Shown piece after piece: positions 1-11,599 of a stretch of DNA of 64,000 nucleotides (within the stretch, counting starts at the first letter, position 1; every line of letters starts with the position of its first letter). This DNA is from Hippasteria phrygiana (Eukaryota; Echinodermata; Asteroidea; Valvatida; Goniasteridae). A program made the position numbers and the translations under genes. The DNA is taken from assembly GCA_037893225.1 (NCBI GenBank), contig JAZGUH010000071.1:372001-436000 (forward strand), given 5' to 3'. The notes under the pieces are model-generated. The model was not told the origin of the DNA. It searched no databases and saw only the letters and a list, made by a program, of their open reading frames with translations.

Positions 1-61
1 CTACCTTGGTTTTATAGCTATGAAGGCCAGCAGTAGATATTCCATTTGCCTGCAGCCTTCC

Positions 62-165
62 CTGCTTTAGGTTGAAAGTCATTTTAGAACGAGAAAAAAA
101 TACCCTTGACTCAAATTTGATCAAAACTAGAGGGGCCCTACACAGTACACTCAACACAATCGCCA
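62..165. repeat. End segment of fold-back repeat family F
   Basis: This stretch is closely similar to 49727-49823 and, inverted, to 48704-48800. Shared landmarks are 'gtcattttRgaaYgag', 'tttgatcaaaact' and an end rich in 'acacaatcgcc'. It is therefore one terminal block of a dispersed repeat family that also supplies 2175-2335. No coding potential was recognised. Confidence 0.6.
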
Positions 166-250
166 TTTCCATAATAGATTCACTGACCTTTTTTACCTGG
201 AAAAATGTTTCCAAAACCATAAATGAGGCAAAAAGTAAACGCACCTGTCG

Positions 251-385
251 AGCGCAATCTGGAGTTTTGCGCAAGTTTATTGTACTCCCTCCTGAGCTAA
301 TTTCCCTTTGAATGAAATCCATTCATAGGGAAATTAGCTCAGGAGGGAGTACAATTGAAACTTGCGCAAAATTCCAGATTGCTCT
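251..385. repeat. Hairpin (inverted repeat, about 57-bp arms)
   Basis: Bases 251-309 are the near-exact reverse complement of 325-385, with a loop of about 15 bases. Both arms contain the GAGCTAATTTCCCT / AGGGAAATTAGCTC block and the CAATCTGGA / TCCAGATTG outer ends. It sits inside the composite fold-back element at the left of the window. Confidence 0.8.
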
Positions 386-408
386 TGACACACCTACCCT
401 CTTGCTGC

Positions 409-865
409 CCCACCCCTGGACTTCCCCACCCCTGGACTTCCCCACCCCTGGACTTCCCCACCCCTGGACTTCCCCACCCCTGGACTTCCCCACCCCTGGG
501 CTTCCCCACCCCTGGGCTTCCCCACCCCTGGGCTTCCCCACCCCTGGGCTTCCCCACCCCTGGGGTCCCCACCCCTTGGCTTCCCCACCCCTTGGCTTCC
601 CCACCCCTTGGCTTCCCCACCCCTTGGCTTCCCCACCCCTGCGCTGCACTGCCCCACCCCTGCGCTGCACTGCCCCACCCCTGCGCTGCCCTGCCCCACC
701 CCTGCGCTGCCCTGCCCCACCCCTGCGCTGCCCCACCCCTGCGCTGCCCCCTGCACTGCCCCACCCCTGCGCTGCCCCACCCCTGCGCTGCCCCCTGCGC
801 TGCCCCACCCCTGCACTGCCCCACCCCTGCGCTTCCCCCTGCACTGCCCCACCCCTGCGCTGCCT
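409..865. repeat. C-rich minisatellite, 16-bp unit (left array)
   Basis: The unit CCCCACCCCTGGACTT (16 bp) repeats and drifts in blocks: first ...TGGACTT, then ...TGGGCTT, then ...TTGGCTT, then TGCGCTG versions of 12, 16 and about 20 bp. The blockwise drift indicates local expansion of variant units. Because 16 is not a multiple of 3, all three frames stay open and give proline-rich or glycine-rich spurious ORFs on both strands. The strong strand asymmetry (C-rich top, G-rich bottom) gives G-quadruplex potential. Confidence 0.9.
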
Positions 866-1944
866 AGTCCGAGTAACTTGGACCCTTCATATCGCCTTTT
901 TTAACATTTGGACATATCTGGCGATAGTAGGGTCCAAGTCGATTGTGCGATAGAGAATGGCCAAACACAAAATCCCCCCAAAAAACATCAGAATTCAACC
1001 TTACAACGGCCACCAAAATACTAGATACGCCACCACCTGACCAAGTGGAGTTCCGTGATCAGATAAATGTACCAAGGTTTACTTAACATCCAAATAAAAA
1101 GTGAAATTTTACCGTTTATTTCCCAGAGACCCCCGCAGAACATGTCTTTTCGCCGTTTTGAAGTTCAAAAAGTGACTCCTAGCATGACGTACGTCACCCT
1201 GATGCGCAGCGCCCGCATGCACCTAGTCTAGGTTCCAAGACGTTCTTAGCGGTGCGACGTATAGCGCGCACGGCCGGCCGACAGCGCCCTCTCGCCAAGG
1301 CGTGTGTTTGTGTTTGTGTAGCTAGAGGGTGCTGCCATGCCGTGCGCGCTGTACGTCGCACCGCGCTAAGGACGTCTTGGAACCAAGACTAGCATGCACC
1401 GCGCGACAACCTGTTTATGCCGGCGACTGTTTCGTGAAGAATTTCCTACCTCATGACGCGCGTGAAACCTCGAATCAATATACTACACATGCTACATGTA
1501 TAACTCTATGATCTACACACGAACACGTACAGCGACCGTTTTACCACTCGCGAAGCAGTCGCCGGCAGGTTGTCGGGCGGTGCATGCGGGCGCTGCGCAT
1601 CAGGGTGACGTACGTCATGCAAGATGGAGGAGTCACTTTTTGAACTTCAAAACGGCGAAAAGACATGTTCTGCGGGGGTCTCTGGGAAATAAACGGTAAC
1701 ATTTCACTTTTTATTTGGATGTTAAGTAAACCTTGGTACATTTATCTGATCATGGAACTCCACTTGGTCAGGTGGTGGCGTATCTAGTATTTTGGTGGCC
1801 GTTGTAAGGTTGAATTCTGATGTTTTTTGGGGGGATTTTGTGTTTGGCCATTCTCTATCGCACAATCGACTTGGACCCTACTATCGCCAGATCATGTCCA
1901 AATGTTAAAAAAGGCGATATGAAGGGTCCAAGTTACTCGGACTA
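865..1944. repeat. Large nested palindrome with about 360-bp arms
   Basis: Bases 865-1222 pair with 1580-1944 as an almost perfect inverted repeat. Inside the loop a second stem pairs 1224-1278 with about 1336-1391, and a third pairs about 1393-1432 with about 1550-1588. The arms are flanked on both sides by the same C-rich minisatellite in the same orientation, so the palindrome interrupts an array. A transcript would form a very long double-stranded hairpin. It is most likely a fold-back transposon; no protein is recognised. Confidence 0.85.
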
Positions 1945-2174
1945 TGCGCTGCCCCACCCCTGCGCTGCCCCCTGCGCTGCCCCACCCCTGCGCTGCCCCC
2001 TGCACTGCCCCACCCCTGTGCTGCCCCACCCCTGCGCTGCCCCCTGCGCTGCCCCACCCCTGTGCTGCCCCACCCCTATGCTGCCCCCTGCACTGCCCCA
2101 CCCCTGCACTTCCCCACCCCTGCACTGCCCCACCCCTGCACTGCCCCACCCCTGCACTGCCCCACCCCTGCACA
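1945..2174. repeat. C-rich minisatellite (right array)
   Basis: Units CCCCACCCCTGCGCTG, CCCCACCCCTGCACTG and the 12-bp form CCCCCTGCGCTG continue the same family and orientation as 409-865. The two arrays are separated only by the palindrome. Confidence 0.9.
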
Positions 2175-2335
2175 GTGATTGTGTAGTGTAGGGCCCTGTT
2201 CCCTATAAGGGAACAAAAAACCACTTTTAGGTTATTGGAATTGCCAAACTAATTCACGACATTACAAACTAACAGGTATGCCGATAATTACCGTAGATAA
2301 AGGGGCAGGGTTTTAGTTTTCGAGGGAAGTTTCTC
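2175..2335. repeat. Segment of repeat family F
   Basis: Strongly similar to 49187-49325. Shared blocks include 'gttccctataagggaac' (itself a palindrome), 'ggttattggaattgccaaac' and 'agggcagggttttagttt'. Its leading 'gattgtgtagtgtaggg' is the family F terminal motif also seen at 48704. Confidence 0.7.
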
Positions 2336-2346
2336 TTGTACAAAAA

Positions 2347-2368
2347 AATATATATATATATATATATA
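2347..2368. repeat. (TA)n microsatellite
   Basis: About eleven TA dinucleotides in a row. No gene is visible from here to 3130. That stretch is AT-rich single-copy-looking DNA with a C homopolymer near 2747 and another at 3101-3117. Confidence 0.9.
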
Positions 2369-3136
2369 CATGTAGGTCAGATATTTGTTTCTACTCAAAT
2401 GACCCAAGCCACTATATCCTGGGGCACAAAATTGATAAATGCATTCCTATTAACCCTTTTAAAAAGATGTACGTAGTCGGTGCTCTTCAACAAACAAGTT
2501 TTTTTCTTCGAACAAATCTCCAAACTGTCTAACTTTTTCAATCTTAGAACTCTCTAAAAAAGTTTTTATTACTGGTCGCTGAACAATTGTAAAGTTATTA
2601 TTTGGTAACCAAACTTTTTTCCATGTTGCATTCAAAAGTGATTAGTATTTGTATTGCCAAGAAAATATCAATAAAAAAGAAAAATATTGGAATGAGCATA
2701 TAGACAGTATATCTTTAAGATAAAAATTGCAAAAGAAAAGAACCTCCCCCCCCCCTCCACCACGCAAACAATCCTGGATCCGCCCATGAAAATCACTAAA
2801 ATTATAGTCTTGTCCCTCAGTCTACATAAGCTAGATATTATGACAATTAAATGATCACTTATTCGCTTCATTTCTACAGGAAGAAAGGCTGTCGTGTGTC
2901 TACTTCCATGCCCGGATCTAGCTGAGAGTAAAGAATATTCATCGTAGGTAAGTACACCCATTCATATTAGACAGTCAAGAATCCATCCATATAAAACCAG
3001 AGAATTCTAGTTATAAATGTGGGAGGAAAACTCGAAACACTTTATTCTGCAGAAAACTTATTATGTCCATGTGAATGTCCATGCTTTTGAGGTGTGGTAC
3101 CCCCCCCCCCCCCCCCCAAAAAAAAATCAGTTTTAA

Positions 3137-3383
3137 CCCTTTGAATACAGACAACGGCCATGGCCTCGGTTTGAAGAAAAAAAACCTGGCCAGTTGTCAT
3201 CTATACACGCATTCTTGTGCATACTCAATCTGTTGTTTGCCTATTGTTTGCACAACTCTTGGCTGCAGAAGACATACCAGCATCCCCTAACCCCCCAAGG
3301 TGTGTGGACATTTGTACTGATGTTAACCCTAACACTGCCAAATCCATCAATATCTGTACAAATTTACAGCAGGCCAAAAAGGG
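3137..3383. mobile_element. Candidate piggyBac-like MITE with TTAA flanks
   Basis: TTAA at 3133-3136 is followed by CCCTTTG, and AAAGGG precedes TTAA at 3384-3387. This gives a short terminal inverted repeat (CCCTTT) with the TTAA target duplication typical of piggyBac. There is no transposase. The inverted repeat is short, so the call is tentative; similar and better examples occur at 49504-49710 and 58945-59140. Confidence 0.45.
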
Positions 3384-3387
3384 TTAA

Positions 3388-4470
3388 AATTGAATGGCCA
3401 ATTTTCTAGCATTACCAAGGTTTTCACTCATCAGTGAGATATTGGATGAAAAAATCGGCCAACAATAGTAATGAATTAATTTCAGCTTTAAATTAGGAGT
3501 ATCTAATTCACTCAATGTGCCTGAATGCGATTTATCAGTGATAAGTTGGGGGGAGGGGGGGGGGGGGGGGGCAGGCAGTGTATTTCCATAGGCATCAAAT
3601 GTAAATTTTTTGCAACATATCATAAATGTTTAAACTGACAAACAAATTGTCCCTGACCAATATTTTTTTTTGGGGGGGGGGGGGAGCATCAGTGGGGTAG
3701 GACAACAGTTTGCCACATCCTGCTGTAAAATTCTATTGGTAAATTTTTGAATTTTAAAATAACTGATGCTATAACTATCATCATCATGACTAGTTTTAAT
3801 CAGAGCTTATTTCCATGTAGTCACAGTTTGGTGTACATGTATACTGTCCGTGCTCTTCATGAGCTATTTTTTAGGGATATAATTAATAAAAGTTATTCAC
3901 TTTTAATGAATTAATGAAACATCAAACAAAAAAATAGTCATGTTTATAGAGTAATTATTTTACAAATATGATCTGGCAATAAAATGGGTATCTTCGAGTG
4001 CATTTTATGTGTGAAAGCAACCAAGAATAAATGCCACTTTTGGAGGGGTTGCAGATGCCGAAAATGGGAAAAAGTAGGTTGTTTTGTTAAATAAAATATG
4101 TAAGAAGAAAGTACCGAGATGAAAACAAATTATTATGTTGAGTACAGGCAGTATATCGTTAACCAAATGCTTTCAAATGGGTTTATAGTATTACGATTGT
4201 GATTATCAGAATAAACTGATAAACACTGATAAAAACTAGAAATTTGTGTCTGTCTTTGGACAGAACACAAGGCTTTTCTGTTTTTCCTCTTTATTCAGAA
4301 AAAAACGTCATTGTGGAACCTACTTGTATGTGTATGCTAATTTTTTTCTTCAGATCAGTTGTTTGTTATGATCAAATTGTGTGGTCACACTTTGAACTTT
4401 TAGCAAAAAGTTACAAATACATTGAAAAAACAACAAATAAGGTCACGACATCACTTCGTATTAAACATTG
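3388..4470. other. Intergenic, no supported feature
   Basis: AT-rich DNA with G homopolymers at 3547-3571 and 3671-3683. Open frames are short and show no family resemblance. I see nothing annotatable. Confidence 0.6.
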
Positions 4471-4539
4471 GTAGTATTATGTACCAAATTTCATCCCGTT
4501 CAAAGGTTTTGTAATAGGTGTAATAAGAATTGCCGTATA

Positions 4540-6625
4540 TATTACGTCATGATGACATCACATTTTTTTCAATTTGTTGTGGCAAATTCTCGTGTCCTGC
4601 TGAAGCCAGAATTCTGAAGAAATACGCCTTAGAAATTCACAAATTCGAATTTTGTGCCCATGTCGCATGATAAACGATTACGTCAAGACGCAAGTCTTTT
4701 GTCAAATACTTCATTATATGGTCCATGCCTGTGCCCCATTAATGTTGAATTGCGCCCTCTGTTGACGTATTTATGAATAAATGAAGCTTATAATTATTTC
4801 ATCGCTAGCATCTAGTTTCGACGAAAACCCGTCACAAAAACGAAACGACCATAAATCAATCTGAAAACCATTATTGAAACTCTCAAAACATTGTGACCCT
4901 CAAAAAGGAGGTTTTTTTGGCTGAAATTGAAGTCATAATATAAATCAGATATTTTACCATAAAGTGTAATTGTTTTTGTATTTTTGTGACGTCATAGTGA
5001 CATCACTACATTTGTGTTTACATATAAACATATTTGCAACCTAACCAAAATGTTACAATAGGAACAAATTATGTTGCCGCTTTCGGTCTTGAGATATGGC
5101 ATTTAATAGATTTTGGACTTTGAATAATTGTACTTTGGAGTGTTGACTGCATCATGCTTAAACTCCATTTTTTTCACATAACACATCCCCGTCTGTATAG
5201 AAACAAACGTTTACCCAGAGTTCGGTATGTATGTACGTATTGCACTTTGAAAATAGCACCTTTAAGCTGACGTCATGTGACACTTGATGACGTCGTTATG
5301 ACTTCACCCCATTTTTTATATATATTACACATCCCTATCTGTCTACAAACAAAATTTCGGCCCGATTGTGCATTTAATTTGGTAGATATTAGACTTCAAA
5401 AATTGCACCTTTAAGGTGACGTCATGAGATTTGTGATGATATCACCATGATGTCACTTGGGATACATTAGTATTTGACCATGTGCAAAGATATTAGTTGA
5501 TATATAATGTAAGATTATGTCGAAATTATAATGGAAAAGAAAATGAGCAAACTTTGAAAATGCGTAAAAAATAAACTGATCAGGTCATGACGTAACTTCA
5601 TATCTCGAATTTAGTAGCCATTTTGTATGTGTCCACCTACCTTCATTGCGATCGCACGTTGTCTTATATGTGTTTAAAAAAAACACCACAATTTTGATGA
5701 CGTCATGATGACGTCACATAATTTTTACATTGATATGAAAGAATATCGGAACTAAAACTATTAAAAAAATATTTTTGAATTTAGAATGTTCTTTTGATGA
5801 GATATGGCTTAAAGAAACTTTAAGGTTCAAAAACTTTAAAATTACTATAAATTGGTATGATGATGTCATCATGACATCACCTCAATTTTAATTTACAACA
5901 AATGCTTGCCTACCAACATACCAGGTTTGAGCGCAATCGGACCTACGGTTCTCTAGATGTGGGTCATTGAAAAATGCACATTTAAGATGACATCACGTGA
6001 CACGTGATGACGTCATCATCCAGGTCACTCTTCGGCATATAATTTCAGTTTGGGGTCTACATTGTATGTTTGTGTTAAGTCTGATTAGTGACCAAAGTGC
6101 TGCGTACAAAATTTGTGTACAAATTCTATGGGATTTGGGATAGAACAAAAAATTTATAGAAAAATCAGACGACGTCATCATGACGTTACTTTTGATTTTA
6201 CATGCTAGTGGCACTATCTACCTACCCACCAATTTTTATGACGATCGGACGTACCCTTATATGTGTTTCAAAAAAGCACATTTTTGATGACGTCATGACG
6301 TCACACATTTTTCACATTTATGTAAAATAATATAGGTGCTAACAAAGCTATTACAAAAAGAATTTTGAATTTATAGCATGTTCTGTTGATGAGATATGGC
6401 TTTAAGAAACTTTGAAGTTCAAAAACTTTAATATTACTGTAAAATCGTATGATGACGTCATCATGACGTCACCTCAATTTTCTTCTTATAACACGAGCTA
6501 CCATACCAACATACAGGTTTGAAGGCAATCGGACGTACCGTTCTCTAGTTATGGGCCCTTGAAAAATGCACCTTTAAGATGACGTCACATGACACGTGAT
6601 GACGTCATGATGACGTCACGTTTCG
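4540..6625. repeat. Diverged tandem repeats rich in TGACGTCA palindromes
   Basis: About 13 exact TGACGTCA sites occur (for example at 4987, 5268, 5417, a pair at 5696, 6285, 6448 and 6580), often paired as TGACGTCATSATGACGTCA, plus decayed versions. Site clusters recur every 110-180 bp. Between them, recurring blocks such as 'gcaatcggacgtaccgttc' and 'gatgagatatggcttWaag' (5800, 6390) show that the region is built from old diverged tandem units. TGACGTCA is the full palindromic CRE (CREB/ATF) site. Whether these sites are bound is unknown. Confidence 0.75.
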
Positions 6626-7031
6626 GCATACATTTTCAGCTTAGGGTCTCTGTTTGTGTTAATCCTGATTAAGATCTGATGTTTAGTGACCAAAGTGGCT
6701 CTTACAAAATTCGTGTACAAAGTCTATGGAATTTTGGTCAGAACTAAAAAGAAGAAGGCAGAAGAAAAAAATAATCAGAACAAAAAACCAGTCTTTTCCG
6801 AAGGATTTCGGAAAAGCCAAAAATCAACCAAGTTTGCTTGAAGATTGTAGAAAATGTATCAAAAATACTGTTTTTGACCAAAAATGGGCAAAAATGAAGA
6901 AAACGTCCTTTGATGATTATACTTATATGTAGATTATAGGCTAATAAAGTAACATCCATACAATTATCAGTGTTTCAGTCCCTATTTCTATTATGCCTAC
7001 ATGTTACTCTGCCATGGTTTTTGCAATACAT

Positions 7032-7875
7032 CAGTGTTCTCCACGAGGGGTTTTAGCAGGGCGGGCCGCCCTGCCAAAATTGTATGCCGGCCGCCCCGCT
7101 AAAGTTTTACCGCCCCGCTAAAATTTTCACCGCCCTGCTATTTGTTTTCATTGGATTTCTCCCCATTCTTCACAGTTTATCTAAGTACGAAGAAGTTTAC
7201 CGCACTCTGTGGAACGAACATGAAGAGTTTGCCAGCATTAACATTCAGCAGTATTGCAGTAGCATTTATAGTAATCGAACAGATCTGGACGCAACGTACG
7301 CATTCACATCATAAAACTATACAATCTCCCTGGTAATATCATTTTCACTTTGTCGCGTCGAGAACCAGTTTACCTAAATTACAATGTTCCGTAACACTTG
7401 AGGGCGTCTTTTTCTTTCGGGAAAATACCTTATCCACGCACGCAGTGCCCACGTGCATGTTTTCAGTTACCGATATAAAATCAAATGTAAACTAATAAAT
7501 AAACATAAAAGATACATCATTAAATAACTCAATTCTGTCGGTCTTTTTACAGTCAAACTGATCATTTGTTTATTCAGGCCCGTAACCCCCGAACCCGGGC
7601 CACACTTTCCCTCGAAAAAAATCAACTTTTGATGGCCAAACCCCCTCCCCTAAAAATCTTGCCTTCATTTCAAGTTGTAAACACGAGCAAATTTGATTCA
7701 AAGAGTCAGAAGAAAGTGGCCAGGAAATGCCTCAGATTGCACCACAGAGCATCTAGAATCCGAAATTTCCCGGGGCCCTTAAGCGGGCACCGGACCCCAC
7801 GCCGTAAAGGCTTCGCGCTCCGCGCTCGCTATGTGTATGCCGCCCTGCAAATATTTAAGGCCGTGGAGAACACTG
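7032..7875. mobile_element. hAT-like non-autonomous transposon
   Basis: The termini read CAGTGTTCTCCACG at 7032 and its reverse complement ending at 7875. The element is flanked by ATACAT direct repeats (7026-7031 and 7876-7881). The CAGTG start fits hAT-type ends. The 6-bp duplication is shorter than the usual hAT 8 bp, which is why the superfamily call is not certain. The left subterminal region repeats 'cgccccgctaaa' several times. The small ORF inside (7566-7913) has no recognised match. Confidence 0.65.
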
Positions 7876-8030
7876 ATACATGTACGTATATATCTTCTTT
7901 TTTTCCTGTGTAATTTAACCAATTTGCAGCCGATAATTGATCTGAAATTTTAAACAGTTAATATTGCTTAGCCTATAATCCATGATTTGATGACATTCAG
8001 TCACTGTATAATGATCAGCAGACATTTTCT

Positions 8031-8078
8031 TGGCTGTTTCGGAAACTTTTCCGAAACAGCCCTTGTTTTCGTTAAGAT

Positions 8079-8110
<32 letters not shown>

Positions 8111-8200
8111 TTTTTTTTTGGCTGTTTCGAAAGTTTTTCGAAACAGCCCTTGTTTTCGTTAAGATTTTTTTTTTTTTCTTTTTTTTTTTTTTTTCTTTTT
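8031..8200. repeat. Tandem pair of hairpins with poly-T tails
   Basis: A 30-bp palindrome (GGCTGTTTCGGAAAC, loop, mirror) followed by 'cttgttttcgttaagat' and a long T tract occurs twice, at 8031 and 8119. Related fragments (acgaaacagccctgtgtttgt) recur at about 10338 and 13048 at the ends of the higher-order repeats described next. Confidence 0.75.
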
Positions 8201-10399
8201 CAGACTTTTGCCCATAGCATTTGTACACGATTTCTTTCTGCCAGGCACTTTGGCTACTTTTATGCAGCCGATTGCCTTTAAACTTAACAGACACTTACAC
8301 CAACTGCTCAGAATGCATGCCGATCTTTTATGTCATGATGACGTCATCACGTGATTTTTTATGAATTTTTTAAATTTGAAAATCGTAACATTCTTTTTAA
8401 TATATCTAGCGAACAAAACAAGATATTTTCAAAATTCTTTTTGTTATAGGTTTGGTATGTCTCAAAGATATGCCCTAAAAGGCAAAAATTGTGTGACGTC
8501 ATGATGACGTCATCAAAAATGTTTTTTTTTTTTTACGCATGTAAGGGTTAATCCGATTACAAAAATGTATATATTGAATTTTCCTGTACCTAATTCCAAA
8601 ATTTCATGATCGTGGCTCACTCAAGTAAGAAATAGGAGCCATTTCAAAATTTAGACCAAATTCAATATAACACAAAGGAATTCTGGGAAGGGCTGATAAC
8701 CATGGCTTAAATGTGCATGCTGTTTATAAAAAGGGGTTGATTTCTAGTCTTTTTTCAAGTCGCTGAATTTTTGAAGTATTAAAACCGTAACATTCTTTTC
8801 ACTATATCTAGCGAACAAAACAAGATATTTTCAAAATTCTTTTTGTTATAGATTTGGTATGTCTCAAAGATATGCCCTAAAAGGCGAAAATTGTGTGACG
8901 TCATGATGACGTCATCAACAATATTCTTTTTAAAAACGCATGTAAGGGTCAATCTGATTACAAAAATGTATACATTGAATTTTCCTGTACCTAATTCCAA
9001 AATTTCATGATCGTGGCTCACTCAAGTAAGAAATAGGAGCCATTTCAAAATTTAGACCAAATTCAATATAACACAAAGGAATTCTGGGAAGGGCAGATAA
9101 CCATGGCTTAAATGTGCATGCTGTTTATAAAAAGGGTTGATTTGTAGTCTTTTTTCAAGTCGCTAAATTATAAAAAATTTCAATCATAACATTCTTTTCA
9201 ATATATCTAGCGAACAAAACAAGATATTTTCAAAATGCTTTTTGTTATAGCTTTGGTATGTCTCAAAGATATGCCCTAAAAAGCGAAAATTGTGTGACGT
9301 CATGATGACGTCATAACAAAAATCTTTTTTTCAAGTCGCTAGAATATTGCCCATAGCATTTGTAAACGTTTTCTTTCTTACCGGCCACTTTGGCTACTTT
9401 TAAACTTGGCAGACACTTACCCCAACTGCTCACAATGTGTGCCGAACGTTTACGTCATGATGACGTCATCACATGTCACGTGACGTCATCTTAAAGGGGC
9501 ATTTTTCGAAGCCATATATAAACAAAAGTACAAGTCCGATTAAGTTGAAAAATAATACCTAGGTAGCCCAGTAGGTTTATAGATGAAATTTGACTTGACA
9601 TTAGATGACGTCATCACATGTCCTTGACGTCATTTTAAAGGGGCAGTTTTTGAAGCCATATATAAACAAAAGTACAAGTCCGATTAAGTAGAAAAATAAT
9701 ACCTAGGTAGCCCAGTAGGTTTATAGATGAAAATTGACATGACATGATGATGACGTCATCACATGCCACATGACGTCATCTTAAAGGGACAGTTTTTGGA
9801 GCCATATATAAACAAAAGTACACGTCCGATTAAGTTGAAAAGTAATATCTAGGTAGCCCAGTACATATAGGTTTATATATGAAAATTGAATTGACATTAT
9901 ATGATGACGTCATCACATGTCACGTGACGTCATCTTAAAGGGGCAGTTTTTAAGGCCATATAAACAAAAGTATCAGTCCGATTAAGTTGAAAAGTAATAT
10001 CTAGGTAGCCCAGTACATATAGGTTTATATATGATAAGTGACTTGACATTATGATGACGTCATCACATGTCACGTGACGTCATCTTAAAGGGGCTGTTTA
10101 TGAAGCCATATATAAACAAAATTATAAGTCCGATTAAGTTGAAAAGCAATATCTAGGTAGGTCAGCAAGTTTATAGATGAACATTTATGTGACGTTATGA
10201 TGACGTCATCACATGTTACTACTACAAACAACATTAATTAATTTCAAAATTACCAAAGAAAACTGGCAGCAGCGCGATTGTTTGACAAACTTAAATTATT
10301 GTATTCACATTTCACATCCAAACTAAAAAAAAAAAAACGAAACAGCCCTGTGTTTGTCCACAAACACCAACCTCATGCCTCTAGTTTCTTTTTTTTTTT
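8190..10399. repeat. Higher-order tandem repeat, copy 1 (P1-X-P2-Y)
   Basis: The order of modules is: leader P1 ('gcccatagcatttgt...actgctcagaatg') at 8211; about 2.4 X modules of roughly 400 bp (8370, 8785, 9190), each containing 'ttggtatgtctcaaagatat' and a double TGACGTCA; leader P2 at 9349; a Y array; and a linker ending 'cctcatgcctctagtttc'. Two more copies with fewer internal units follow. There is no coding capacity. Confidence 0.85.
9440..10215. repeat. Y-module array, about 150-bp period
   Basis: About five units, each opening with ATGATGACGTCATCACATG and then, in most units, GTCACGTGACGTCATC, followed by 'ttaaaggggca', 'tataaacaaaagta', 'gtccgattaagttgaaaa' and 'atctaggtagcccagta'. 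The TGACGTCA pairs begin near 9454, 9605, 9750, 9903, 10054 and 10200, a spacing of 143-155 bp. Several units fuse a GTCACGTGAC E-box palindrome to the CRE. Confidence 0.85.
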
Positions 10400-11599
10400 C
10401 TTTTTCAGCCAAATGCCCATAGCATTTGTGCACGTTTTCTTTCTAACCGGCATTTTGGCCACTTTTAAGCAGCCGATTGGCTTTAAACTTGGCAGACACT
10501 TAGACCAACTGCTCAGAATGTCTGCCGAACTTTTACGTAATGATGACGTCATCACGTGATTTTTTATGAATTTTTGAATTTTGAAAATCGTAACATTCTT
10601 TTCAATATATCTAACGAAAAAAACAAGATATTTTGAAAATTCTTTTTGTTATAGCTTTGGTATGTCTCAAAGATATGCCCTAAAAGGCGAAAATTGTGTG
10701 AGGTCATGATGACGTCGTAAAAATTTTTTTTTTTTTAAACGCATGTAAGGGTCAATCTGATTACAAAAATGTATACATTGAATTTTTCTGTACCTAATTC
10801 CAAAATTTCATGATCGTGGCTCACTCAAGTAAGAAATAACAGCCATTTCAAAATTTAGACCAAATTCAATATAACACAAAGGAATTCTGGGAAGGGCAGG
10901 TAACCATGGCTTAAATGTGCATGCTGTTTATAAAAAGGGTTGATTTGTAGTCTTTTTTCAAGTCGCTAAATTATAAAACAATTTTAATCGTAACATTCTT
11001 TTCAATATATCTACCGAACAAAACAAGATATTTTCAAAATGCTTTTTGTTATAGCTTTGGTATGTCTCAAAGATATGCCCTAAAAAGCGAAAATTGTGTG
11101 ACGTCATGATGACGTCATAAAAAAAATTGTTTTTCAAGTCGCTAGAATATTGCCCATAGCATTTGTAAACGTTTTCTTTCTTACCGGCCACTTTGGCTAC
11201 TTTTAAACTTGGCAGACACTTACCCCAACTGCTCACAATGTGTAACGAACGTTTACGTCATGATGACGTCATCACATGTCACGTGACGTCATCTTAAAGG
11301 GGCATTTTTCGAAGCCATATATAAACAAAAGTACAAGTCCGATTAAGTTGAAAAGTAATATCTAGGTAGCCCAGTAGGTTTATAGATGAAATTTGACTTG
11401 ACATTATGATGACGTCATCACATGTCACGTGACGTCATCTTAAAGGGGCAGTTGTTGAAGCTATATAAACAAAAGTATCAGTCCGATTAAGTTGAAAAGT
11501 AATATCTAGGTAGCCCAGTACATATAGGTTTATATATGAAAAGTGACTTGACATTATGATGACGTCATCACATGTTACTACTACAAACAACTTTAATTT
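10400..11599. repeat. Higher-order tandem repeat, copy 2
   Basis: Same order as copy 1: P1 at 10413, about 1.4 X modules (10585, 10990), P2 at 11150, and two Y units (11250-11575). The reduced X and Y numbers relative to copy 1 point to unequal exchange within the array. Confidence 0.8.

Noticed and set aside
312..953. Long proline/leucine- and glycine-rich ORFs on both strands
   Set aside because: They are produced by the 16-bp C-rich minisatellite, which stays open in all frames; there is no non-repetitive coding signal.
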